Below the pieces are notes generated by a model that was given only the letters and a program-made list of their open reading frames with translations, ran no database searches and was not told the origin of the DNA. Shown piece after piece: positions 1-8,523 of a DNA stretch of 52,069 nt. The DNA lies in the IMG/VR virus record IMGVR_UViG_3300025446_000011, positions 1 to 52,069 of that record. One strand, given 5' to 3'. The translations under genes and the position numbers were made by a program. This stretch comes from a virus. The first letter of the stretch is position 1. The number at the start of each line of letters is the position of its first letter.

Positions 1-2109
1 CCCCCGCAGCAGCAGCCCCAGGCCGAGCCTGGCCAGCCTGCCCAGCCGCCGCCCACCCCCCAGTCCCAGGTCAGGCAGGTGGTCAACGAGGTGGCCCAGG
101 ACAACCCCCAGGCGGACAGGAAGGCCCTGGAGCAGGTTGCGGAGGGCCTCCAGGAGAGGACTGGTGCCGTGCTCGTCCCCGACATCGACCCGCACGAGAC
201 CCCCGAGTTCCTCCCCCCCAAGCCCCGCAAGCACCTCGACGACTCCCTTATCGACGAGACCGGCAACCCCCCTATCCCCCTGCACAAGGGGGCAGGCACG
301 GCGGAGGACGAGCCGGACGAGGACGTGACCGACCTCGGGACCATATACGGGAGGCCGCTAAGAAGGAGCGCCCCCCCTCCCCAGGGGCCGGGCAGGACGT
401 TCATCAACCAGCCTGCCGCCCAGTACCCTACGGAGTACCCCGAGGGGTGGATGGAGGCCTGCTACGAGTGCGGGAGGTTCATCCCGGACCTAGACGGCGA
501 GAGCCAGTTCTTCGACTCGGCGGACTTCGCCCGCAGCGCCCTCATCGACCACTATGCCATAGACCACCCGGACCTGAGGCCCCCCAAGTACCTGGACGAG
601 ATTGACGAGCCTACAGGCGGATGGGAGTGGAGGATAACCTGCCCCGAATGCGGGGTCGCCCTCAAGAACTTCACGAAGGACGGCGTTGACAGCGTCTTCT
701 ACAAGCACTGGACCGCCAACCACTCGGGACGGCCAGCCCCGTCGAGGAACGACGTGGAGGCGGTCCCGTACAGGAAGGGCAGCGAACCTCCGAAACGGCC
801 CCAGAAGGGGGGAGAGCCGTCCCTCGACCTTACCGATAGGGACAAGCAGGAGCTTAGGGCCATGGGCATCCAGGCGAGGAGGAAGACAGCGGAGGACGCC
901 GCCTCATGGTGGGCCGGCACCCCTGCCGACACCAGGCGCAGCATGGCGGACAGGCTGGGGATAGACAAGTACTGGACCCACTTCAGGTGGACCTCCCTTC
1001 CCCCCGGCGTGCAGGACACGGTGAGGATACGCATCCAGGAGCCTACCCTGGAGCTTACGGAGGAGGACAGGAAGCACCTCAAGGAGATGGGGGTGCAGGC
1101 AGCCAGGGGCAGGGGGGACCCGCTGCTGGCCAAGAAGCTCTACGAGGAAGGCAAGGAGGCCTTCGAGCACGGCAAGCCGGACGAGGCAGCGGACCTCCTG
1201 AAGAAGTCCCTGGACAGCAACCCCTACAACGGCCCAGCACACTTCATGCTGGGCATCGCCCTGGCACAGGAGGGGGAGATAGGGGGGGCGATATACGAGC
1301 TGGAGAGGGCGCTGAGGATAAGGCCCCAGGACAGCTACGCCTACCACTCCCTTATCAAGGGCATGGAGAAGGGGGGGCTGCTGGACTCCCTCCCGAAGGA
1401 GGTCTCGGACCTCCTCCGTGACAAGATGGTGTCCAAGGAGGCGGCCGCCCAGGACGTGCTGTGGAGCAGCGAGAAGCTCCTGCCCCCTGAGATGGTCATG
1501 AAGTACCGGGGGTTCGAGAGCGCCTACTACACCAAGACCCCCGAGCAGATGAAGCTCGACCTCGGCCTTACCGACGCTGAGCTGGCGAGGTTCAACCAGC
1601 TCCACGACGAGATGGAGGAGAGGGTCCGCAAGTGGCAGGCAAGGCGTGACAGGCCCCTGTCGGACTTCAGCGGCAAGGACGACGGGGCCCCGGATGAGGC
1701 AATCGGCGAGATAGAGGACTACGAGCGAAGCTATGGCCCGCAGGCCAAGGCGATGCGTGACAGGGATATCATACGGACCCACAAGAAGCACCAAAAAAAG
1801 CGTGCCGACTGGCCGTACAGGCAGATGCCCCCTCCGGGAGAGATATCCCGCATGAAGACGGACACGGGGGTATGGAGGGGGGAGGACGGCCCGTTCGACA
1901 CCCCGGCCAGCACCTATGGCAAGGGCCCGAAGCCCCAGCCCATGCCGGACGAGTACCGCCTGCCCGACTTCCCGTCCGTGCAGCCCCACGGGGAGGCAAG
2001 GGCATGCCCCAACTGCAAGGCCACGGACGCCCGCCCTGTCGAGGACCCGGACAGCCCTGGCGAAAGCCTAATGGAATGTGGTAGTTGCGGGGCGTTCTTC
2101 TCCCTCTAG
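1..2109 (+). CDS. Large zinc-finger/TPR protein, 5' end outside the window
   Basis: The frame is open from base 1 through a Pro/Gln-rich stretch, so the true start is probably upstream; the first usable in-window start is the GTG at 79. Counting from 79 there are two C2H2-like fingers (CYECG...H...H near residues 120-155; CPECG...H...H near 185-215), a TPR-like helical pair near 350-420 (FEHGKPDEAADLLKKSLDSN) and a C-terminal zinc ribbon (CPNC...CGSC). Two copies of a short motif, LTxxDxxxLxxMGxQA, lie near residues 250 and 325. It stands directly upstream of the prohead protease, where portal or head genes usually lie, so it may be a portal C-terminal extension or another virion protein. I do not recognise the family. 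Confidence 0.75.
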   Translation, partial: PPQQQPQAEPGQPAQPPPTPQSQVRQVVNEVAQDNPQADRKALEQVAEGLQERTGAVLVPDIDPHETPEFLPPKPRKHLDDSLIDETGNPPIPLHKGAGTAEDEPDEDVTDLGTIYGRPLRRSAPPPQGPGRTFINQPAAQYPTEYPEGWMEACYECGRFIPDLDGESQFFDSADFARSALIDHYAIDHPDLRPPKYLDEIDEPTGGWEWRITCPECGVALKNFTKDGVDSVFYKHWTANHSGRPAPSRNDVEAVPYRKGSEPPKRPQKGGEPSLDLTDRDKQELRAMGIQARRKTAEDAASWWAGTPADTRRSMADRLGIDKYWTHFRWTSLPPGVQDTVRIRIQEPTLELTEEDRKHLKEMGVQAARGRGDPLLAKKLYEEGKEAFEHGKPDEAADLLKKSLDSNPYNGPAHFMLGIALAQEGEIGGAIYELERALRIRPQDSYAYHSLIKGMEKGGLLDSLPKEVSDLLRDKMVSKEAAAQDVLWSSEKLLPPEMVMKYRGFESAYYTKTPEQMKLDLGLTDAELARFNQLHDEMEERVRKWQARRDRPLSDFSGKDDGAPDEAIGEIEDYERSYGPQAKAMRDRDIIRTHKKHQKKRADWPYRQMPPPGEISRMKTDTGVWRGEDGPFDTPASTYGKGPKPQPMPDEYRLPDFPSVQPHGEARACPNCKATDARPVEDPDSPGESLMECGSCGAFFSL

Positions 2110-2150
2110 GGCAAATACATACTAGGGAACACCTTTAGTAGGCAGAGCAA

Positions 2151-3050
2151 ATGGCCTTTCCCAAGACGGCGAATGCGGTGGTCAGAGAGCCGGTGCTCTC
2201 CTCCCATGACTGGGAGAGGGCATGGGGGAGCCTTGCCTTCCATATCCCCCTGTCCCCGGAGGCCAGGGGGTTCTGGAAGACCGCCTCGTCCGCCCAGAGC
2301 AAGTACCTGCTGAGCCACTGCACCATCATGTCCTCCGTGGCCACGGAGGAGGAGCCTTACGACTACCTCATCCGCCCTGCCAGCGCCCACCTGGTGAACA
2401 ACAACGACGACGCCTGGTCCAACGAGGTCATGAAGATGTCCCACCGTACCTTCGTGGGGGCGTTCAACTTCGTGGAGCACTTCCAGAACTCGAAGTACGC
2501 CAAGGGGCACATCATCGACAGCATCCTGCGGAGGATACACCTCACCCAGGACCCCAGGGACAGCGTCTACTTCGTGGACATCCTGGTCGCCACGGACCTC
2601 TCCCACAGGAAGCTGGCGAACGACATACGGACCGGCAAGGTCAAGTACCTCAGCATGGGGTGCGTGACGGACCTCGTCATCTGCTCCTTCTGCGGCCAGA
2701 GGGTGGCCGACGCAGGCTCCTACTGCCACCACCTCCAGTTCAACAAGGGGGCCTTCCTGCCCGACGACGACGGCGTGCCGAGGCGGATAGCCGAGCTTTG
2801 CGGCCACAAGTCCCTGCCAGGAGGCGGGGTACGGTTCGTGGAGGCGTCCTGGGTACAGACCCCGGCGTTCCCAGGGGCGGTCAAAAGGTCCATAGTGGCG
2901 GAGGAGTGGCTCGGCCCTGCCACCCAGTACACCCGGCAGGTGGCCTCGGACGAGGAGTTCGCCAAGGCAGCCTCGGAGAACGACAACTACCAGGGCCTTA
3001 ATGTGGGAGAGTACCTCCTCTCCATGGACGACGGGAGGAACCTAAGATAA
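2151..3050 (+). CDS. Prohead (capsid maturation) protease
   Basis: A 299-residue protein that should cleave the scaffold and head precursor proteins during capsid maturation. An early histidine lies in HRTFVGAFNFVEHF (about residue 100). A serine lies in YLSMGCVTD, followed by a zinc-type cluster (CSFCG...CHHL), and then a FVEASWVQTPA segment. This H...SMGC...CSxCG...YCxHL...EVSxVxxPA layout is known from prohead proteases of large myophages (S78/U9-like superfamily). The protease, scaffold, capsid gene order supports the call. The stop and the next start overlap as TAATG. The serine and histidine assignments are inferred from motif recall. Confidence 0.75.
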   Translation: MAFPKTANAVVREPVLSSHDWERAWGSLAFHIPLSPEARGFWKTASSAQSKYLLSHCTIMSSVATEEEPYDYLIRPASAHLVNNNDDAWSNEVMKMSHRTFVGAFNFVEHFQNSKYAKGHIIDSILRRIHLTQDPRDSVYFVDILVATDLSHRKLANDIRTGKVKYLSMGCVTDLVICSFCGQRVADAGSYCHHLQFNKGAFLPDDDGVPRRIAELCGHKSLPGGGVRFVEASWVQTPAFPGAVKRSIVAEEWLGPATQYTRQVASDEEFAKAASENDNYQGLNVGEYLLSMDDGRNLR

Positions 3051-5242
3051 TGGCAGGACCCAACCCCCTAATCGCCGCCTACCAGCGCAAGCTGGCCGAG
3101 CTGGGCGAGCTTGACAGCGAGATAAACAGGCTGGACATGACCCTCCCCGAGGGCGAGGGGGGGAAGACCTTCGACTACCTTGCCCAGAAGCGCCAGGAGA
3201 TAGAGCGTGAGATACGGGGCATGAAGGAGAAGATTGACCTCCTGTCCGCCTGGCAGAGGCTCAAGGAGGGCATGCACTGGTCCGAGGGCCTCCGCTCCCA
3301 GCTAGACGGCCTGGACGAGAGCATAGGGGAGATAGCCACCAGCAGGTCCGCCGAGGGCGGGGCCGGGGAGGCCGGGGCACTACCCCCGGAGCAGCCCCCT
3401 GCCGAGGCCCCGGAGCAGCCTGCGCCTGCGCCAGAGGCACCCCCCGAGCCTTCCCCCACCGAGGAAACACCGCCTCCGCCACCCCCAGCGCCCGTCCAGG
3501 CGGCCAAGAAAGACAACTATCCGATTCCTGATAAGAAGGGCAGTAGTGGCCCTAACCCTGAGAGAGGAAAGACTATGGCAAACGATTCCAAGACCTCGCT
3601 GAAGACAGCGCTAGCCGACATGAAGGCCAGCAGGGAGGCGGTAACCAGGGAGGCCAAGACCCGTGTCGCAGCCGCCTGGACCATCGCCAAGACCATGCTG
3701 CCCACAGCGCCCCCGGAGGCGCAGAAGGCCTTTGCGCAAACGCTGCTGGCGAACGGCACCAAGGCGCTGATTGCGGCCCTGAAGCAGACCGCCGTCAATG
3801 CCCACTATACCAAGGTGGCCGAAGAGTTCAAGAAGGTCCACAAGGTCGAGCTGAACGACCTGCTTGAGGACCCCTCCGTCCTGACCAAGGAGAAGGGAGC
3901 TGTCAAGTCCGAGGTCAAGGGCGACCCGAAGAGCGCCACCGGGAAGCAGGCAGACGACCGTAAGGACTCCGGCCCCCAGCCCTCGACCTACAACGACGGC
4001 CGTGGCTGCGGCGGCGGCACCCACTCCGAGCCGAAGGAAGTCGATGCAGGCAAGGCTGCGGAGCGCCCAGGGGCAGGAGAGCGCCCCGGCGACACCGTGA
4101 ACCTGTCCGAGGGCAAGTCCGCTGGCAAGGAGAGCGACAAGGCGGACGAGAAGCTGGAGAAGGCCAAGGCGAAGCAGGAGGTCAAGGACGCCAAGAAGGA
4201 CGCCTCTGCCAAGACGGCCCAGCCCGTTCCTCCCCCGGCACCGCCCGCAGCACCGCTCGCACCGCCCGCCGAGGGCGGGGCAGCACCGCCAGCGGAGCCT
4301 CCTGTCGAGGAGACGCCCGCTGAGGAGCCTCCCGCCGACATCCCGCCCGTCGAGGGCGAGGGCGCACTCCCGCCCGCACCCCCTGCCGAGGGGGGGGCGG
4401 CCGAGATGGTGACCGAGGAGAAGATTAAGGACATCGTCGAGAAGGTCGAGGAGGTCGCCGAGGAGATTAAGGAGCTTGAGAAGGACATCTCTACGGAGAC
4501 CAGGGAGGGCGAGGAGGTCCCTGAGGGCGTCCTTGAGACCGAGGGCAAGGAGCTGGAGGAGACCGGAGAGCAGCTTGAGGGGGAGGGCGAGTCCCTGGAA
4601 GGAGAGGGGGAGGCGCTCAACCTCGACAGCATCTTCAACGAGGAGGCCATCGACGACAAGACCTCCGCACTCGCCAACGAGGGGGACAACTCCGGGGCAG
4701 AGTTCTTTGCACCCTCTGCCGCCGTGGAGCTGGAGGCCGCCATCGACGACAGCGGCATGGGCAGCATCCAGGACATGTTCTCCGTCGTAGGCTCCGACGC
4801 CGACCCGCTGGCAGCCCTGCTCGACGTCAAGACGGCTGCCCAGGTGGCAGGCATAGACGTGGTCCCCAGCTTCACCGGGGAGGCGGCCAAGAAGTTCCAG
4901 AGCGACACGGCCGGCAGTGACGGCAGGGACTTCGAGGACGACCACTCCGCCACCCTGTGGGCAGAGGTCATCAAGACCTCCGACCTGCCGGAGTTCAAGG
5001 ACTCTGGCCCTGGCAAGGGCCCCGTCCGGGTCCCGCAGGACTCCCAGCCCAAGCTGGAGTCCCCCAAGGACGGCGAGGCACCCTCTTCCCAGGGCAAGGC
5101 GGCCGCCAAGCCCGCTGACAAGAAGGCCCCGGCTACCCTGAGGAAGATAAAGCCGGTTATCGCCTCCGACAAGGACGCTGTCCGCAGCATCGACCTCGCC
5201 GACGCCCTGTTCGGGGACGGCGGTGCCGGAGAGGGCCGGTAG
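3050..5242 (+). CDS. Scaffold-like head protein with a nested in-frame start
   Basis: A 730-residue, highly charged protein between the protease and the capsid genes, the usual place for a scaffolding or internal core protein. It has an N-terminal coiled coil (residues about 10-75), Pro/Ala/Glu-rich linkers (about 105-150 and 390-450), an Ala/Lys helical segment (about 180-260) and a Glu-rich coiled coil (about 455-520). At 3575 an in-frame ATG follows AGAGGAAAG, and the 50 bases before it use AT-richer codons than their surroundings. This suggests a second start giving a 555-residue form. The coding frame is continuous. Scaffold function is inferred from position and composition only. Confidence 0.7.
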   Translation: MAGPNPLIAAYQRKLAELGELDSEINRLDMTLPEGEGGKTFDYLAQKRQEIEREIRGMKEKIDLLSAWQRLKEGMHWSEGLRSQLDGLDESIGEIATSRSAEGGAGEAGALPPEQPPAEAPEQPAPAPEAPPEPSPTEETPPPPPPAPVQAAKKDNYPIPDKKGSSGPNPERGKTMANDSKTSLKTALADMKASREAVTREAKTRVAAAWTIAKTMLPTAPPEAQKAFAQTLLANGTKALIAALKQTAVNAHYTKVAEEFKKVHKVELNDLLEDPSVLTKEKGAVKSEVKGDPKSATGKQADDRKDSGPQPSTYNDGRGCGGGTHSEPKEVDAGKAAERPGAGERPGDTVNLSEGKSAGKESDKADEKLEKAKAKQEVKDAKKDASAKTAQPVPPPAPPAAPLAPPAEGGAAPPAEPPVEETPAEEPPADIPPVEGEGALPPAPPAEGGAAEMVTEEKIKDIVEKVEEVAEEIKELEKDISTETREGEEVPEGVLETEGKELEETGEQLEGEGESLEGEGEALNLDSIFNEEAIDDKTSALANEGDNSGAEFFAPSAAVELEAAIDDSGMGSIQDMFSVVGSDADPLAALLDVKTAAQVAGIDVVPSFTGEAAKKFQSDTAGSDGRDFEDDHSATLWAEVIKTSDLPEFKDSGPGKGPVRVPQDSQPKLESPKDGEAPSSQGKAAAKPADKKAPATLRKIKPVIASDKDAVRSIDLADALFGDGGAGEGR
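3562..3577 (+). promoter_or_regulatory. Internal ribosome binding site and ATG inside the scaffold gene
   Basis: GAGAGGAAAG precedes an in-frame ATG at 3575 with normal spacing, within a local stretch of atypical codons (AGT AGT, CCT, AGA GGA, ACT). It would give a short form starting MANDSKTS. Phages commonly make scaffold from a start nested in a larger head gene. Confidence 0.5.
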
Positions 5243-5265
5243 CCAGGTAGGCATGCGCAGTCAAC

Positions 5266-5288
5266 GCCCCCCGGGCCAGCCGGGGGGC
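5266..5288 (+). terminator. Hairpin after the scaffold gene
   Basis: A perfect 9-bp stem (GCCCCCCGG / CCGGGGGGC) with a 5-base loop lies 23 bases after the scaffold stop. No U-tract follows, so termination efficiency is uncertain. Confidence 0.5.
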
Positions 5289-5459
5289 TATCCCCTTGCC
5301 CCTATGCAACCCAACCCATCCTACGGCCCCATCATGGGGGACCTTATAACATATACGGGGGAAGGCCTTCCCTCCCTCGTCCCTGTCCCCTCCGTCCTCC
5401 TTCCCGTACCCAAGATGCCAGCGAGTCGGGCTTACACGGCTGGAACCCCGCCAAACAAG

Positions 5460-5482
5460 CGCCCGGAGCCGACTTCCGGGCG
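5460..5482 (+). terminator. Second hairpin upstream of the capsid genes
   Basis: An 8-bp stem CGCCCGGA / TCCGGGCG with a 7-base loop is followed by TCCCTTCT, a weak pyrimidine tract. It could terminate transcription or act as a 5' processing structure. Confidence 0.4.
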
Positions 5483-5628
5483 TCCCTTCTAGCCGGAATT
5501 TCCCAAGTTCCACAACTACGGACCCCCTTATATGTAGGCGTGTGTGGCATGCTATAGCCCCGGATGTCCCTCCCTGGACGACGGGCTGGCTGGCCGCATA
5601 ATCCAACCGCCTACGATGGAGTAGTCAA

Positions 5629-6276
5629 ATGGGTCTAAAGCTCATCTACTACGGGCAGAACGACTCGGTGAACTGCACGCCCGACGTGCTCCTGACCGGC
5701 GACCCCGGCACCGACCAGCAAACGCTGATTAGCGCCGGATACCTGGGCGGGCGCATCATGGCGCTGGCAGGAGACCCCCAGAACGCAGTCGGGGTCAGCA
5801 CTGTCATCGTGCCCTGCGACGTGGACTCTACCCCCGGTGTCTCGGGGATGGAGACCGCCAAGGCAGGCATCGTCGGCCCTGGCCCGTACAACCCGAACGA
5901 CAATTACTACACCTCGACGGCGACCACCACCGTGGCGGCGGGCAACATCCCCTTCGGGACGCTGCTCAACGGCCCTGGCGAGTTCTCTGGCGCAGTCGGG
6001 CCTGCCGGTTCCAAGAAGGCCCCGATTGTCCGGGCGCTTTGGCAGGGGAACCTCAACCAGGAGTCGTACGACACGAACTCCTATGCCCTGGCGGCCTATG
6101 CAGTAGGACAGTACGTCTACGCCGGGGGCAGCACCAGCCCTCACGCCTCCAACGTGGGACTGTACACCTCGTCTGGAAACTACTCCCAGACGGCGGGCAA
6201 CCGCATCCCCGTGGGAATCTGCACTCACGTGCCGACCACCCAGGAGCCTTGGCTCGGCGTAGCCAGCCTGCTATAA
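5629..6276 (+). CDS. Candidate head decoration/stabilisation protein
   Basis: A 215-residue Gly/Ala/Thr/Tyr-rich protein without cysteine clusters or membrane segments, apparently all beta, immediately before the major capsid gene. Phage head decoration or stabilisation proteins often sit in this slot, between scaffold and major capsid. Codon use is slightly less GC-extreme than that of its neighbours, which suits high expression. I cannot match it to a named family; the role is inferred from position. Confidence 0.6.
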   Translation: MGLKLIYYGQNDSVNCTPDVLLTGDPGTDQQTLISAGYLGGRIMALAGDPQNAVGVSTVIVPCDVDSTPGVSGMETAKAGIVGPGPYNPNDNYYTSTATTTVAAGNIPFGTLLNGPGEFSGAVGPAGSKKAPIVRALWQGNLNQESYDTNSYALAAYAVGQYVYAGGSTSPHASNVGLYTSSGNYSQTAGNRIPVGICTHVPTTQEPWLGVASLL

Positions 6277-6298
6277 GGCAGCGAGAGGAGACAAACAG

Positions 6299-7300
6299 AT
6301 GGCAAACCTTTCCCGCACTCAACAGCAGACGGCAATGCTAGGCCAACTGCTGAAGACGGCCGGCGGCCGGCAGAAGCTAGCCGCTAGCCTCGGACCGTCC
6401 CTCCGCAGGCGTCGTGACTACATGAGCATCGCACGCAAGGCGCTCATGGTCGAGACCCTGCCGGACGGCGCTCTGCCCATCTACGACAAGGAGTTCGACA
6501 TTGCCGCCCAGACCGTTTCCGGTCCTGCGGGCGGGTCCTTTGTCGAGGCCTTCGTGGTGGGCGAGGAGGGCGGCGACATCGTTCGGGTCACCAAGCCGAA
6601 GCGTGTCACCGTTCCGACGTTTGAAATCGTGTCGAACCCGATGATTCCCATCACGCAGATTAAGGAGCGTCGGTTCGACCTGGTCGCCCGCTCCCTCAAC
6701 CTGGCGAAGGCCGAGGTTGGGGCAGCCGAGGACGGGTACGTCTTCGGGCTGTTCGACGCCGTGGCAGCCGCAGCCAACGCCCAGGTGGTGCTGGACAACG
6801 CAGCCAGGGCCGGCAGCGGCCTGTTCGACCCCGTCTACAACGGGGACATAGCCATCAGCCCGCCCATCGACCTCAACTCGATGGCTGACGGCTTCGGGCA
6901 GGTGCAGCGGCACGACCTGTCTGTGGCGTTCTGCTTCTTCAACCCGAGGGACTACACGGACCTCCTGAAGTGGACGCAGCAGAACATCGACCGTGAGACG
7001 CAGCGCAAGCTGCTCAAGACCGGCGTCATGGGATACCTGTGGGGAGCCACCCTCCTCCAGTCCCGTAAGGTCGGCTTCGGGTGCGTCTACATCCTGGCGG
7101 ACGCCGAGTTCCTGGGCGTCATCCCGGAGCGTATCCCGCTCACCGTCATGTCCGCCGACAGGCCGGACCTCAGGCAGATTGGGTTCAGCATCTTCGAGAA
7201 CCTGGGCTTCCTGGTGTTTAACCCCTCCGGCGTGCAGCGGCTCACCGTCACCGGGCGCTACAAGGCCTGGGACGGCTCGACCAACCAGGGCGAGAACTAA
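6299..7300 (+). CDS. Major capsid protein, HK97 fold
   Basis: A 333-residue protein with the layout of a large-myophage major capsid protein. It has a charged N-terminal helix (residues 1-45), an extended-loop region (LPDGALPIYDKE, about 58-70), an E-loop/spine segment rich in Val/Thr (about 85-120), and a conserved-looking axial domain ending FSIFENLGFLVFNPSGVQRL (about 295-315). The ribosome site is GAGAGGAG. The gene follows protease, scaffold and decoration and is followed by a strong hairpin. HK97-fold identity is inferred from gene order and overall pattern. Confidence 0.75.
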   Translation: MANLSRTQQQTAMLGQLLKTAGGRQKLAASLGPSLRRRRDYMSIARKALMVETLPDGALPIYDKEFDIAAQTVSGPAGGSFVEAFVVGEEGGDIVRVTKPKRVTVPTFEIVSNPMIPITQIKERRFDLVARSLNLAKAEVGAAEDGYVFGLFDAVAAAANAQVVLDNAARAGSGLFDPVYNGDIAISPPIDLNSMADGFGQVQRHDLSVAFCFFNPRDYTDLLKWTQQNIDRETQRKLLKTGVMGYLWGATLLQSRKVGFGCVYILADAEFLGVIPERIPLTVMSADRPDLRQIGFSIFENLGFLVFNPSGVQRLTVTGRYKAWDGSTNQGEN

Positions 7301-7322
7301 AGCCCTTCATCAACAGTCCTCC

Positions 7323-7352
7323 AAGGCGGGGGCCCAACAGGGCCCTCGCCTT
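7323..7352 (+). terminator. Terminator after the major capsid gene
   Basis: A near-perfect stem (AAGGCGGGGGCCC / GGGCCCTCGCCTT) with loop AACA, followed by CCTGTCTCT, begins 22 bases after the capsid stop. It should separate the abundant capsid transcript from the phosphatase gene, which has its own promoter. Confidence 0.7.
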
Positions 7353-7387
7353 CCTGTCTCTCCCCCCCCGACACACCGAAAACCTCA

Positions 7388-7399
7388 GTATTATGGGGC
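7388..7399 (+). promoter_or_regulatory. -10-like box for a leaderless gene (GTATTA-N6-ATG)
   Basis: GTATTA (7388-7393) is followed by exactly six bases and then the ATG of the phosphatase; no Shine-Dalgarno fits in between. The same box and spacing precede the starts at 39659 and 43036, so the transcript probably begins at the start codon. Confidence 0.55.
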
Positions 7400-7879
7400 A
7401 TGAGCCTGCCTATACGCTTCGAGAAGGTGGACTCCCGCTACTACCGCAGCGGACGCCCCGCCCTCAGGGACTACGAGGAGCTGGCCACCAAGGTCAGGTC
7501 CATCGTCAACCTGGAGGGGCATAGCCAGGCCTCCGCCGAGGTAGAGGCCTGCCTCCCCTACATCATCGAGCACCTCTGGTTCCCTATCAGCGTGGAGCAG
7601 ATATACATGGAGGGGGTGCCGCAGCCGCTCCTGGACTGGGCGCTGAACTCCATGGATAGCCTCCCGACCCCGGTGCTCATCCACTGCCAGCACGGGGAGG
7701 ACCGTACCGGGATGGTGGTGGCCATAATACGCATCCGCTCGGGATGGAGCTACGGGGATGCTATTAAGGAGGCTGTCTCCCACGGCTACCGCCAGCTACT
7801 CAACCGGGGGCTGGACGAGGTCCTGGAGAGGTATGCCGCTTGCCTTGGGGACAAGGCCAAGGACGGGGAGCAGGGATGA
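7400..7879 (+). CDS. Protein tyrosine/dual-specificity phosphatase
   Basis: A 159-residue protein with the Cys-x5-Arg phosphatase signature in VLIHCQHGEDRTGM (about residues 93-106). The cysteine is the expected nucleophile and the arginine binds phosphate. The N-terminal FEKVDSRYYRSGRP and VRSIVNLEG segments match small dual-specificity phosphatases of the Siw14/DSP-like type. It should hydrolyse phosphotyrosine or another phosphomonoester in the cytoplasm. It sits between the capsid gene and the tail genes, has a GTATTA box six bases before the ATG, and overlaps the next gene (ATGA). Its substrate is unknown. Confidence 0.8.
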   Translation: MSLPIRFEKVDSRYYRSGRPALRDYEELATKVRSIVNLEGHSQASAEVEACLPYIIEHLWFPISVEQIYMEGVPQPLLDWALNSMDSLPTPVLIHCQHGEDRTGMVVAIIRIRSGWSYGDAIKEAVSHGYRQLLNRGLDEVLERYAACLGDKAKDGEQG

Positions 7880-8511
7880 CGAACTATGTGGCCAGCACGA
7901 CCATAAACTTCGAGAAGTCAAGGTTCTACGTCCGCCCAGGGGACATGCTCTCCTACGACCCCCAGCACAGCGGCGGGTCGCTTGCCATATACCGGAACGG
8001 ACAGCTTGTCAAGGTCCTCAGGGTAGAGTCCCTGGCCATCGAGGCGTTCCTGAAGAGCAGGTTCATATCCGAGGTCAGGGTACCTGCCAAGCCCGGCCCC
8101 CCGGCGACCAAGGAGGCTCCTCCCAGGGAGAATGCCGGGACAATCACCATAGATACCCTCGCCAGCGGGTATGCCAGCCCGCTCAAGGCGGCCGAGCCTG
8201 CCCCCGACCCGCACGGCCTGCTTACCCCGCCAAGCGACCCCCCTCTTACCAGCCCGCACCTTACCGGCTTCAAGCGCCTGCTCCCTGACTACAATGCATT
8301 CCCCTCCGACCTGGGCGTGGCGCTCGTGGACGGCCAGGCAAGAGTCGGGCCTCCAGGGGAGACCCCCAAGAGGGAGAGGAAGAGGAAGAAGCCTGCCCCC
8401 GCAGGCGAGATTGACTTCGCCGTGCATCCTCCCGACCCTCCCCCGTCCCAGGTACAAGGCCCTAGTGACCCGCCAGAGCAACCCGAGCATAACCGAATAA
8501 GCGAACCATAG
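7876..8511 (+). CDS. Virion-type protein of unknown function
   Basis: A 211-residue protein whose start overlaps the phosphatase stop (ATGA). The first 75 residues form a compact beta-rich segment (INFEKSRFYVRPGDMLSY...). The rest is Pro/Lys-rich and probably disordered, with a basic patch KRERKRKK near residue 168. Translational coupling and strand place it in the late block. No family recognised. Confidence 0.65.
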   Translation: MTNYVASTTINFEKSRFYVRPGDMLSYDPQHSGGSLAIYRNGQLVKVLRVESLAIEAFLKSRFISEVRVPAKPGPPATKEAPPRENAGTITIDTLASGYASPLKAAEPAPDPHGLLTPPSDPPLTSPHLTGFKRLLPDYNAFPSDLGVALVDGQARVGPPGETPKRERKRKKPAPAGEIDFAVHPPDPPPSQVQGPSDPPEQPEHNRISEP

Positions 8512-8523
8512 ATTGAGGGGTCT

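Larger units (their letters stand above)
5243..5628 (+). other. Intergenic leader upstream of the capsid genes
   Basis: No gene is supported in these 386 bases. They hold two GC-rich hairpins (5266-5288 and 5460-5482), a perfect palindrome GGGAAGGCCTTCCC at 5359-5372 a few bases after CATATA (5350-5355), and a TATA-like stretch near 5547-5552. It looks like a terminator plus a late promoter with a long 5' leader for the decoration and capsid genes. Confidence 0.55.

Noticed and set aside
904-1989. Long minus-strand open frame opposite the left-edge gene
   Set aside because: High GC3 makes long shadow frames common. Its sequence is low-complexity and the plus strand encodes clear zinc fingers and TPR repeats.
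3611-5254. 547-codon minus-strand open frame opposite the scaffold gene
   Set aside because: A Leu/Gly/Val-rich antisense shadow without start signals; the plus-strand gene fits the head-gene order.
5223-5492. An 89-codon plus-strand open frame after the scaffold gene
   Set aside because: It has no ribosome site and runs through two strong hairpins and a palindrome; composition does not match the genes around it.
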